NCBI GenBank assembly: GCA_963930775.1
Contig: OZ005703.1
Location: forward strand, 992,001-1,056,000
Direction of reading: 5' to 3'
DNA: 64,000 nt
Source: Cliona cf. orientalis
Lineage: Eukaryota; Porifera; Demospongiae; Clionaida; Clionaidae
The notes below the pieces were generated by a model that was not told where the DNA came from, made no database searches, and saw only the letters and a program-made list of their open reading frames with translations. Within the stretch, counting starts at the first letter, position 1, and each line of letters begins with the position of its first letter. The translations under genes were made by a program, and so were the position numbers. This document shows, piece after piece, positions 1 to 9,597 of the stretch.

Positions 1-1
1 A

Positions 2-2131
2 ACTCTCTTTGAGCCAACTGCACAGCAGCTAATAGCACCTCAGAGAGAGCACAGGCTACCAATGAGGAGGTTTGAGCAAGAGTGCGAGTTCTTGAGCACC
101 ATAAGACACCCAAATATTGTTCAATATCTGGGCATTTATCAAGATCCCGACACTGGCCTCCCAGCACTTTTAATGGAGCTGATGGACTATAGCCTAACCC
201 ATTTTCTGGAAAGCTCCCCACAGCCGATTCCCTACCACATTCAAGTCAACGTATGTCATGATATCACACTAGCTCTCTCGTTTCTCCACTCCAATGGCAT
301 CGTCCACAGAGATCTCTCCAGCAACAATGTGCTGTTGATTGGTAATGTGAGAGCCAAAGTGACCGACTTTGGAATGGCAAGGCTGGGTGATCAAAATTCA
401 CGAGCAACTCAGCTTACCTTCACCATGTGTCCTGGTACTGATGTCTATATGCCCCCAGAAGCTGTTCTAGAGGAGCCAGTGTACACTGAGAAGATTGACT
501 GCTTCTCATTTGGTGTAATCACTCTCCAAATTTTATCACGACAGTTTCCAAAGCCCAGTAATCGTAAGAAGAGAGTCCCAATTAGCCTACCTGGTTTACC
601 CGATAATACTATGGTTGAGGTACCTATACCTGAGACTGAACGTCGACAAAATCACATCAGTGAAATTGATCCTAACCATACCCTCCTACAAGTTGCCCTC
701 AACTGCCTTAAAGATGAAGATATTGAACGCCCCTCAGCTCGGCAGCTCTGTGAAAAAGTAGCAGCTCTGAAAGATAATCCACAGTACAGTGAAAGTGTGA
801 GGGCTTTTGAAGCAAGAAGCACAGCAGAGCAGGATAGAAGTAGTGACGAGAGAGATAGGGAACTGAGATCACTGAGACAGCAATACAGTCGGCAAGTTCA
901 AGACCTTCAGCAGATTATTGAATCGCAGACAATTCAATTAGACAAAAAGGAACAGGCATTGAGAGAGAAAGACGAACTTATTGCAACTGAACAACAGCAA
1001 CTACAACTGCAAGTGGATGAGAATCATCAACTAATGAGAGAAAGAGATCAAGTGGTTGAGGAGAAAAAGAGAATAGAGAGACAGCTGGGACAAATCAACC
1101 AGCAGGTAGAAGAAAGTGAACGAGTGATAGCTCATGATCAGTTTCAGAGACAAGTTCCTGAACTACATATAAGACCAGCTGCAGATGCAACACCCAGAAG
1201 CAAAAAGCAGAGCAGCAGTAGAGCTGGCATCAAGCTGACATGGAGGGAGGGGAAGAAGGCACCCTGTAAGATGGACTATTCCCACCATTCAGCTGTGGAT
1301 AGCAATACGCTATATGTTAAAGTAGGGAGGAAGCTAGTTTATGCTTTCATTATCAGTACCTCCACTTGGTCTCAGCTACCAGACTGTCCTTTCATACGTG
1401 ATTGTCCCCTTATTGTCATCGATAACCTCCTCACTCTCGTTGGTGGTGATACAAGTGAAGATCTACTTACAATCAATGCCAGCAACAGGCTATTCAGTCT
1501 CACAGGTGAAGGCAGTGGTAGGAGGTGGACTGAGGAATTCTCACCCATGCCAACAAGACGATATAGATCATCTGTTCTGTGCACTGAAACAGCCCTGATT
1601 GTAGCTGGTGGAATGGCAATGGACCGTTTACCACTGAAAGCTGTTGAAATAATGAACATTGCAACTAAACAGTGGTCCACTGCTGCTGATCTACCTCTAC
1701 CAGTGACGTATGCTCCAGCAGCGGTCTGTGGTGATTATGTTTACATTCTGGGGGAGTCTAGGATGTACACATGTTCAATACTTACCCTCATCCAATCGTG
1801 CAAGTCATTTCTAGCCAGTTTAAGGAATAGAGGAGCTAGAGTATGGAGGAAAGTTGCTGCACCACCAGTCACACAGACCACTTGTGCTTGTGTGTCCTTT
1901 CATGGTCGACTACTAACAATTGGTGGGGAGGATTCAGATCGGAAAATCACCTCAGCCATTCACATGTACAACCGAATCACTGACTCCTGGGAGATCATTA
2001 GCTACATGGAAATACCACGATGGCAATGTATGGCAGCTGTCCTCCCCAACAACCAACTGATGGTGGTGGGAGGGTTCACTGGTGAAGATTTCTCTGATAC
2101 TGATTCAGTAGAATTTGCCACTGTAGAGTAA
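2..2131 (+). CDS. Protein kinase-coiled coil-Kelch fusion, copy 1 (5' end outside window)
   Basis: The reading frame is open from the window edge to a TAA at 2131 without introns. The first ~20 visible residues match the region after the ATP-binding lysine in the other copies, so only about 60 residues are missing. Visible kinase motifs are HRDLSSNNVLL (catalytic loop), TDFGMARL (metal-binding DFG) and YMPPEA (APE-like), which suggest an active kinase of tyrosine-kinase-like type. Next comes a Gln/Glu-rich coiled coil (about 840-1150) and then Kelch-type repeats (about 1220-2120) with paired glycines such as LTLVGG, LIVAGG and MVVGG spaced with aromatic residues. A Kelch propeller usually binds protein partners. 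Substrate and ligand are unknown. The segment after the activation loop (NRKKRVPISLPGLP) differs from copies 2 and 3 but matches copy 4. Confidence 0.85.
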   Translation, partial: TLFEPTAQQLIAPQREHRLPMRRFEQECEFLSTIRHPNIVQYLGIYQDPDTGLPALLMELMDYSLTHFLESSPQPIPYHIQVNVCHDITLALSFLHSNGIVHRDLSSNNVLLIGNVRAKVTDFGMARLGDQNSRATQLTFTMCPGTDVYMPPEAVLEEPVYTEKIDCFSFGVITLQILSRQFPKPSNRKKRVPISLPGLPDNTMVEVPIPETERRQNHISEIDPNHTLLQVALNCLKDEDIERPSARQLCEKVAALKDNPQYSESVRAFEARSTAEQDRSSDERDRELRSLRQQYSRQVQDLQQIIESQTIQLDKKEQALREKDELIATEQQQLQLQVDENHQLMRERDQVVEEKKRIERQLGQINQQVEESERVIAHDQFQRQVPELHIRPAADATPRSKKQSSSRAGIKLTWREGKKAPCKMDYSHHSAVDSNTLYVKVGRKLVYAFIISTSTWSQLPDCPFIRDCPLIVIDNLLTLVGGDTSEDLLTINASNRLFSLTGEGSGRRWTEEFSPMPTRRYRSSVLCTETALIVAGGMAMDRLPLKAVEIMNIATKQWSTAADLPLPVTYAPAAVCGDYVYILGESRMYTCSILTLIQSCKSFLASLRNRGARVWRKVAAPPVTQTTCACVSFHGRLLTIGGEDSDRKITSAIHMYNRITDSWEIISYMEIPRWQCMAAVLPNNQLMVVGGFTGEDFSDTDSVEFATVE

Positions 2132-2851
2132 CATGCACACACTGTCACAGTAGCTAACGCTTTAATAATATTATTATACTGATGTTTAATATACACAAGT
2201 TTAAAAAGATCATGTGTGTACCCCAAAACAGTATGGTTAATGTGTGGCTTTGTATATCATATATCATTATTATTCATAATACTTTTGTTTAAATTGTCCG
2301 ATTCTTATATGTACCCAGGCACAAATATCTACTTGCCTCCACAAACTTTAAATGGTTCAAGCTAGAGAAACTGTCTCAGATTGTATAATAACCCCATGAT
2401 ATTTTAGCTGTAAAACTATCAGGGTGGTGCATAATAACAGGAGTACTCCTATAATAATATTATTCTGAAGTCATGCTACACAATTTAATATTATGGAATG
2501 GGTACAGTAGTGTTTTAATAAGATTTATTCAGTAGAGCTACATCCCATTCCCTTTGAGCTACGTCCCATGCTCTCAAGGCTACTGACTCTGCCTACCAAT
2601 AGAGTAGCTGGGCTAGTGTACAATTATAACTTAATTCATGATCATCATGCAACCTAGGCCATGCATGTATAGGCCACTCCATCCCCTTGACTTATGGTTT
2701 TGACGACCATTTCCCACCAAACTTGTAATTAAGCGACCATTTCCAGCCGTCCGTCGATCTTGCGAGCATGCAAGGGAGTTCCCCGCAAGCCATTGCGCGT
2801 GATAGAGGAAGCCCCTGTGTTGCATGATTCTTCCATATACAGGCGCTCACT
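2132..2851. other. Intergenic spacer / 5' flank of kinase-Kelch copy 2
   Basis: No coding signal is convincing here. The stretch around 2540-2620 resembles the 5' flank of copy 4 (about 9205-9300), both containing a block ending in 'ctctgcc(t/c)accaatag'. Promoter sequence was therefore copied along with the genes. Confidence 0.5.
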
Positions 2852-5443
2852 ATGGCTGGAAGGCAGCAGCGAAGCAAAGCGATCGGATTCAAAACTGTCC
2901 AACTTCTCAAGGATCAGACCCTTGGCATTGGATCTTATGGAAAAGTCTGCAAAGCAAAATGTGATGACCTCCTCTGTGCTGCTAAACTCATACACGAAAC
3001 TCTCTTTGATCCAACTGCACCGCAGGTAATAGCACCTCAGAGAGAGCACAGGCTACCAATGAGGAGGTTTGAGCAAGAGTGTGAGTTCTTGAGCACCATA
3101 AGACACCCAAATATTGTCCAATATCTGGGCATTTGTCGAGATCCTGACACTGGCCTCCCAGCACTTCTAATGGAGCTGATGGACGATAGCCTGACCCACT
3201 TTCTGGAAAGCTCCCCACAGCCGATCCCCTATCACATCCAAATCAATTTTTGCCATGATATCACCCTCGCTCTCTCATTTCTCCACTCCAATGGCATCAT
3301 CCACAGAGATCTCTCCAGCAACAATGTTCTGTTACGTGGTAACGTCCTAGCCAAAGTGACTGACTTTGGAATGGCGAGGCTGGGTGATCAAAATCCACGA
3401 GCAACTCAGCTTACCTTCACCATGTGTCCAGGCACAGATGTCTACATGCCTCCAGAAGCTGTTCAAGACAAACCAGAGTACTCGGATAAGATCGACTGCT
3501 TCTCATTTGGTGTCATCACTCTTCAGATTTTGACGCAGGAGTTTCCCAAACCTGGAGATCGCCGAAAACGAATTGAAATTGATCATCCAGGATTGCCAAA
3601 AGGTACTTTGATCGAAGCACGCATATCAGAAGTTGAACGTCGACAAAACCACATTGATAAAATTGAGCCAAACCACCCACTCCTACCAATTGCCATTGAC
3701 TGTCTAAAGGACAGGGATGTTGAACGCCCCTCAGCTCAGCAGCTCTGCAAAAGAGTAGCAGCTCTGAAAGATGATCCACAGTACAGTGAGAGTGTGAAAC
3801 TCAGTGCTGTTGAAGCAAGAAGCACAGCAGGGCAGCGTAGAAGTGACGAGAGAGACAGGGAACTGACATCACTGAGACAGCAAGTTCGAGGCCTTCAGCA
3901 GATTATTGAATCGCAGACGAGTCGAATAGATGAGAAGGAACAGGTATTAAGAGAGAAAGATGCAATCGTAACAGCTGAAAAACAGCAGAATCATGATCAT
4001 CACCTAACAGAAGAAAAAGATCAAGTGATTGAGGAGAAAAAGAGAATAGAGAGGCAACTGGGACGTGTCAACCAGCAGCTGGAAGAGAGTGAACGAGTCA
4101 TAGGCGTCGGAACCGGGGGGGCCAGGGGGGCCATGGCCCCCCCACTTTTTCAGGCTGACACACCCACTCTTGCCTTGTGCTAAGCAAAATCAGTGAACTT
4201 GTCAATTTTACCAGTCTGCAATAGCCTTCTGTCATCTCTGAGTCAAAATCATGCTAGTTTCTTTGCTTCTCTCCTTGAAATTGACTGTTTTTTCCTATTA
4301 TCCGTCGTTGTTTCTTCATTTTCGCCATCAGTGTCACGAACGCGTTACCGTTAATTAGTGGGCGTGGCTTAAAATTTTGCGCGCGCGCGTACTGTACTAA
4401 CTCCTGGCCCCCTCACATTCAAAATGCTTCCGGCGCCTATGCGAGTGATAGCTCAGTTTCAGGAACGGATTGCTGAACTAGAACAACTGAGACCAGCCGC
4501 AGATACAACACCCAGAAGCAAAGAGCAGAGCAGCAGGAGAGTCAGCATGAAAATGACATGGAGGGAGGGGAAGAAGGCACCCTGTAACATGTGCTATTCA
4601 CACTTTTCTGCTGTGGATAGCAATATGCTGTATGTTAAAGTAGAGGCAACGCAAGTTTACGCTTTCACTATCAGCACCTCCATTTGGTCTCAGCTACCAA
4701 GCTGTGCTTATGTATATGATTGTCCCCTTGTTGTCATCAATAACCTCCTCACTCTCGTTGGCGGTAATACAGATTTTATTTCAATCAATGCCAGCAATAG
4801 GCTGATCAGTCTCACTGGGGAGGGCAATGGTAGGAGGTGGAGTGAGGAATTCCCACACATGCCAACAAAACGATATGGATCAGCTGCACTGTGCACTGGA
4901 ACAGCTCTGATTGTGGCTGGTGGAATGGCAAAGGCCTATTCACCACTGAAAACTGTTGAAGTAATGAATATTGCAACTAAACAGTGGTCCACTACTGCTG
5001 ATCTACCTCAACCACAGACATCTGTTCCAGCAGCGGTCTGTGGTGATCGTGTTTACATCCTGGGGTACTCTAGCATGTACACATGTTCAGCAGTTACCCT
5101 CATTCAATCGTGCAAGTCATTTCTAGCCAGTTTAAGGAAGGGAGAAACTGGAGTATGGAACGAAGTTGCTCCACCACCAGTCGCAGAGACCACTTGTGTA
5201 TCTATTCATGGTCGACTGCTAGCAATTGGAGGGAAGGGTTCAAAGAAGAAACCCATCTCAGCTGTTGACATGTACAACCCAACCACTGACTCCTGGGAGG
5301 TCATTAGCCACATGGGGACACCACGATGGCGGTGTATTGCAGCTGCCCTCCCTGATAACCAACTGATGGTGGTGGGAGGGTGCACAAGTGAAAGAAACGC
5401 TATGCATGGTTCTGATTCAGTAGAGTTTGCTTCTCTAGAGTAA
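2852..5443 (+). pseudogene. Kinase-coiled coil-Kelch fusion, copy 2, split by a transposon
   Basis: Starts MAGRQQRSK and has a full kinase domain: P-loop LGIGSYGKV, CAAKLI with the ATP-binding Lys, HRDLSSNN, DFG and PPE. The frame stays open through the coiled coil to 4098. A 343-bp insertion (4099-4441) then brings a stop at 4181-4183. The frame resumes at IAQFQERIAELEQL and runs as a normal Kelch part to 5443. Insertion plus target duplication is 348 bp, a multiple of three, so both halves are in the same frame. As read, the gene would give a kinase plus coiled-coil protein of about 443 residues ending in transposon-derived sequence, with the Kelch half separated. It could still act as a truncated kinase, so calling it a pseudogene is an inference. 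Confidence 0.75.
4099..4441. mobile_element. 343-bp MITE inside kinase-Kelch copy 2
   Basis: Ends are imperfect inverted repeats (CATAGGCGTCGGAACC at the left; CATAGGCGCCGGAAGC read inward from the right). It is flanked by a 5-bp duplication CGAGT (4094-4098 and 4442-4446). Removing the element and one CGAGT restores exactly the sequence found in the uninterrupted copies. Just inside the left end is a G-run/C-run palindrome around a CCATGG. No coding capacity. Confidence 0.8.
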
Positions 5444-5652
5444 CTGTTATTAGTAAACAAATTGTAATAATCAATAATTATTAACCATACTGTTTGGAGT
5501 GGGTACATGCACAATCTTATAAGAATTTTGATACAAAAATTAATGGAAACTTTTAGGAATTATACACAGTGATATTATACAAGTAATCATTAAATCAATC
5601 AGGGTGTAAATTGCACGAATAATGTGCTATAGTTTCTTTAGTTGAGCAGTTG

Positions 5653-5782
5653 TCCATTTTGATAGAACATGGACTAGCTGGCCAACCACTGGGAGATGGC
5701 TTTCATGGATCTCCACAAACTCTCCCTTCTCAGTCAGGCTGACGGAGGGCCTGTGACCATTATCAATGACATCGGGAGCCTT
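5653..5782 (-). pseudogene. 3'-end fragment of the propeller-like gene
   Basis: Nearly identical to the terminal part of the full gene at 12074-13036 (last ~40 codons and the following bases). Homology ends abruptly after the codons for the DVIDNGHRPSVSL stretch. No other part of that gene is present, so this is a duplication remnant carried with the kinase-Kelch copy upstream. Confidence 0.8.
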
Positions 5783-6465
5783 ACCTATTGATGAACTTAA
5801 CATACATTAAGTTAATGAACAAAACAATTCTATGTGCATACCTATTTGGCTGCTATTGTAGCAGCTAATACTTCACCGCCTCAGAATTCCAGAAGCTGCA
5901 TGGCTTCATGCACGGTTTTTTGAAATTGCTAGTTTAGATATCTGCTCAAACGCATACACAAGCTCTCATAGTGGTACACACACATGTTCAACACATGCAC
6001 ATGCACATTATGTACATAATATTATTATTATTAATATTGTTTTCTGAAGTGGAATCTATTCTTAAAGTGTAAGATGAGTCCCGAGTTCTTTAGAAGCAAC
6101 AAAGAGTTTAAGGTGTGTGCACTTTCTACACGGCGTATTCTTTGACAGAAATAGTCTGGCTAGCTATAGCGGTAGTTTGAGCTAGACATTAATACTATTA
6201 TGCAAATGTATGTGTGAAGCCTGTGGTTCGAGTTTGGTGTTTGTAGCATATTGTAGTGAATACCAGTAATTGTGATCCCTAAACTTCATAATATAAAAAT
6301 TTTAGATGTGTGCAAATTTTTATGGGAAATTTTTGGGATTATGACATGCCTAGTATTATCAAGAGTAAATTTACTCTTGGTATTATCAAAATAGCTGAGA
6401 AAGAGGGCCCCTGTAAGTTAGTGTGTCGCTAGTATAGGGCATATCACATGATCTATGCTATCAGT
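5783..6465. other. Intergenic spacer before kinase-Kelch copy 3
   Basis: AT-rich with an ATT-type microsatellite near 6020. I see no gene here. It holds the presumed promoter of copy 3. Confidence 0.4.
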
Positions 6466-8679
6466 ATGGCTGAAAGACGGCAGCAAAGCAAGGCGATAGG
6501 ATTTGAAACTATCCAACTTCTCAAGGACCAGACCCTTGGCATTGGATCTTATGGAAAAGTCTGCATAGCAAAATGTGATGACCTCCTCTGTGCTGCTAAA
6601 CTCATACACGAAACTCTCTTTGATCCAACTGCACAGCAGCTAATAGCACCTCAGAGAGAGCACAGGCTACCAATGAGGAGGTTTGAGCAAGAGTGTGAGT
6701 TCTTGAGCACCATAAGACACCCAAATATTGTCCAATATCTGGGCATTTATCGAGATCCCGACACTGGCCTCCCAGCACTTCTAATGGAGCTGATGGATGA
6801 TAGCCTGACCCACTTTCTGGAAAGCTCCCCACAGCCGGTACCCTACCACATTCAAGTCAATTTATGTCATGATATCACTCTAGCTCTCTCGTTTCTCCAC
6901 TCCAATGGCATCGTCCACAGAGATCTCTCCAGCAACAATGTGTTACTGATCAGTAATGTGAGAGCCAAAGTGACCGACTTTGGAATGGCAAGGCTTGGTG
7001 ATCAAAACCCACGAGCAACTCAGCTTACCTTCACCATGTGTCCAGGCACTGATGTCTACATGCCTCCAGAAGCTGTTCAAGACAAACCAGAGTACTCAGA
7101 TAAGATCGACTGCTTCTCATTTGGTGTCATCACTCTACAGATTTTGACACAAAAGTTTCCAACACCTGGAGATCGCCGAAAACGAATTGAAATTGATCAC
7201 CCAGGATTGCCAAAAGGTACTTTGATCGAAGCACGCATATCAGAAGTTGAACGTCGACAAAACCACATTGATAAAATTGAGCCAAACCACCCACTCCTAC
7301 CAGTTTCCCTTGACTGCCTTAAAGATGAGGATGTTGAACGCCCCTCAGCTCAGCAGCTCTGTGAAAAAGTAGCAGCCCTGAAAGAAGGTGCACAGTACAG
7401 TGAGAGTGTAAGGGTGGTTGAAGCAAGAAGCACAGTGGAACAGGATGGAAGTGATGAGAAAGATGGAGAACTGAGATCACTGAGACAGCAGCATAGTCAG
7501 CAAGTTCGACGCCTTCAGCATATTATTGAATGGCAGACAAGTCGATTAGAAAAGGCAGCAACTGAACAACAGCAACTACAACTGCAAGTGAATGAAAGTT
7601 ATCAACTAATGAGAGAAAAAGATGAAGTGATTGAGGAGAAAAAGAGAATAGAGAGACAGCTGGGACGAGTCAACCAGCAGCTGGAAGAGAGTGAACGAGT
7701 GATAGCTCAGTTTCAGGAACGGATTGCTGAACTAGAGCAACTGAGACCAGCCGCAGATCCAATACCCAGAAGCAAGAGGCAGAGCAGCAGTAGAGCCAGC
7801 ATCAAGCTGATGTGGAGGGAGGGGAAGAAAGCACCATGTGAGATGCACTATTCTGCTGTGGATAGCAATATGTTCTATGTTAAAGTAGAGACAGACCTAG
7901 TTTATGCTTTCACTATCAGCACCTCCACTTGGTTTCAGCTACCAAAGTGCCCTTTTGTATATAACAGTCCCCTTGTTATCATCAGTAACCTCCTCACTCT
8001 CGTTGGTGGTGATACAAGTGATGACAAAATCAATGCCAGTAATAAGCTATTCAGTCTCACTCGTGAAGGCAGTGCTAGGAGGTGGACTGAGGAATTCCCA
8101 CCCATGCCAACAAAACGATGGGGATCAACTGCACTGTGCACTGAAACAGCTCTGATTGTAGCTGGTGGAAAGGCAAGGGCCTATTTACCATTGAAAATTG
8201 TTGAGATTATGAATATTGCAACTAAACAGTGGTCCACTGCTGCTGATCTACCCAAACCTGTGGTGCATGCTCCAGCAGCAGTCTGTGATGATTGTGTTTA
8301 CATCCTGAGGAAGTCTAGGATGTATACATGTTCAGCAGTTACCCTCATTCAACCGTGCAAGTCATTTCTAGCCAGTTTGAGGAAGGGAGATACTGGAGTG
8401 TGGAACAAAGTTGCTGCACCACCTGTCACAGGGACCACTTGTGTGTCCATTCATGATCGACTGCTAGCGGTTGGAGGGAATGGCTCAGATGAGGAACCCA
8501 CCACAGCCGTTCACATGTACACCCCAACCACCGACTCCTGGGCAATCATTAGCCACATGGAGACACCACGATATAGCTGTGCTGCAGCTGTCCTCCCTAA
8601 CAACCAACTGATGGTAGTGGGAGGGCACACTGGTGAAGGTTACACTGATTCAGTAGAATTTGTTTCTGTGGAGTATTAA
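6466..8679 (+). CDS. Kinase-coiled coil-Kelch fusion, copy 3, intact
   Basis: An intronless frame of 737 codons. I chose the ATG at 6466 (MAERRQQSK) because it aligns with the MAGRQQRSK starts of copies 2 and 4; an ATG six codons upstream is also in frame. Kinase domain at about residues 20-290: LGIGSYGKV P-loop, CAAKLI lysine, HRDLSSNNVLL, TDFGMARL, YMPPEA. A Gln/Glu-rich coiled coil follows at about 315-430 (VNQQLEESERVIAQFQERI), then Kelch-like repeats at about 450-735 with LTLVGG, LIVAGG, LLAVGG and MVVGG turns. All catalytic residues are present, so it is probably an active cytosolic kinase whose coiled coil could dimerise it and whose propeller could select a partner. There is no signal peptide or membrane segment. 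Function is unknown. Confidence 0.88.
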   Translation: MAERRQQSKAIGFETIQLLKDQTLGIGSYGKVCIAKCDDLLCAAKLIHETLFDPTAQQLIAPQREHRLPMRRFEQECEFLSTIRHPNIVQYLGIYRDPDTGLPALLMELMDDSLTHFLESSPQPVPYHIQVNLCHDITLALSFLHSNGIVHRDLSSNNVLLISNVRAKVTDFGMARLGDQNPRATQLTFTMCPGTDVYMPPEAVQDKPEYSDKIDCFSFGVITLQILTQKFPTPGDRRKRIEIDHPGLPKGTLIEARISEVERRQNHIDKIEPNHPLLPVSLDCLKDEDVERPSAQQLCEKVAALKEGAQYSESVRVVEARSTVEQDGSDEKDGELRSLRQQHSQQVRRLQHIIEWQTSRLEKAATEQQQLQLQVNESYQLMREKDEVIEEKKRIERQLGRVNQQLEESERVIAQFQERIAELEQLRPAADPIPRSKRQSSSRASIKLMWREGKKAPCEMHYSAVDSNMFYVKVETDLVYAFTISTSTWFQLPKCPFVYNSPLVIISNLLTLVGGDTSDDKINASNKLFSLTREGSARRWTEEFPPMPTKRWGSTALCTETALIVAGGKARAYLPLKIVEIMNIATKQWSTAADLPKPVVHAPAAVCDDCVYILRKSRMYTCSAVTLIQPCKSFLASLRKGDTGVWNKVAAPPVTGTTCVSIHDRLLAVGGNGSDEEPTTAVHMYTPTTDSWAIISHMETPRYSCAAAVLPNNQLMVVGGHTGEGYTDSVEFVSVEY

Positions 8680-9597
8680 ACGTACACATGCCACTATTAT
8701 TATAATAGCTATTGTACTGATTATAATAGTATTAATGAAAACTATGTATAATGCTATTGTACACAGCAAAAACAAGTGGATCACACTAATCTAATGTGGG
8801 TTGCCCCAGTTGCACTGGTACATTAATTCCCATCATATATAGTTCTTGTAATCCAGTTAATTATAGATATACTATCTCAAACTTGACTGTTTGTGAGATA
8901 CAGTTGCTACATGAATTTGATAATACTCATGGGATAAGTGGTACATGCAACTATGCCTGTTTGTTATTCACAAACTGGCTTTGACGTAGTTTAGTAGTAT
9001 TATGAGAACTATGATATGGAGGTATAGTGTGTGCAACTGAAGTAACCCACGTTAGTTTAGTATGATCTATTTGTTTTTACTGTGTACAGATATGTGGATG
9101 TAATCATTAAATTCAGGGTGTGTGTTCTTTGATTAGAGCAGTTGTCTGATTCGGTAGAACATGGACTGGGTAGGGAGACGGAGGACTTATTTCAGCCACC
9201 GTGACCCCATCCCTTTGAATACGCCCACTCCGCAGTGGACCTGGACTACTCTAGCGTCCTATTGACTCTGCCCACCAATAGTTAGAGTAGCTACTAGTGT
9301 ATAGTGTACGTTCTTACTGTTATAATGATAATTATTACATGCAATTTTCATAGTCTCGTCCCCATGTCTATCCCGCGCGCGCATGCGCAGCAAGTGATTA
9401 ATCGCTCTAAGAGAATGCAATTTTCATAGCAACATTGACCACATCCCCAGTGAAATCTGGGAGTTTGTACATATACTGGGCACTCTACAAAGGTTGCGCT
9501 CCAGAGCTAGCTTAGAGAGGAAGTCCCTGCACGTTAGTGTGTCACACGATTCTTCCATATACAGAAGTTAATAGCTACTGCACTACAGGCACTCACT
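8680..9597. other. Spacer between kinase-Kelch copies 3 and 4, with a short propeller-gene 3' remnant
   Basis: Around 9139-9175 a short stretch (gcagttgtctgattcggtag and following bases) matches the 3' end of the propeller gene near 12078-12110. The rest shows no gene. A GC-rich GCGCATGCGC palindrome lies near 9379. The final ~150 bases are the presumed promoter of copy 4. Confidence 0.5.

Noticed and set aside
4099..4441. Idea that the insertion in kinase-Kelch copy 2 is a new intron
   Set aside because: No GT donor or AG acceptor at positions that would rejoin the frame; inverted ends and a 5-bp duplication explain it as a transposon.
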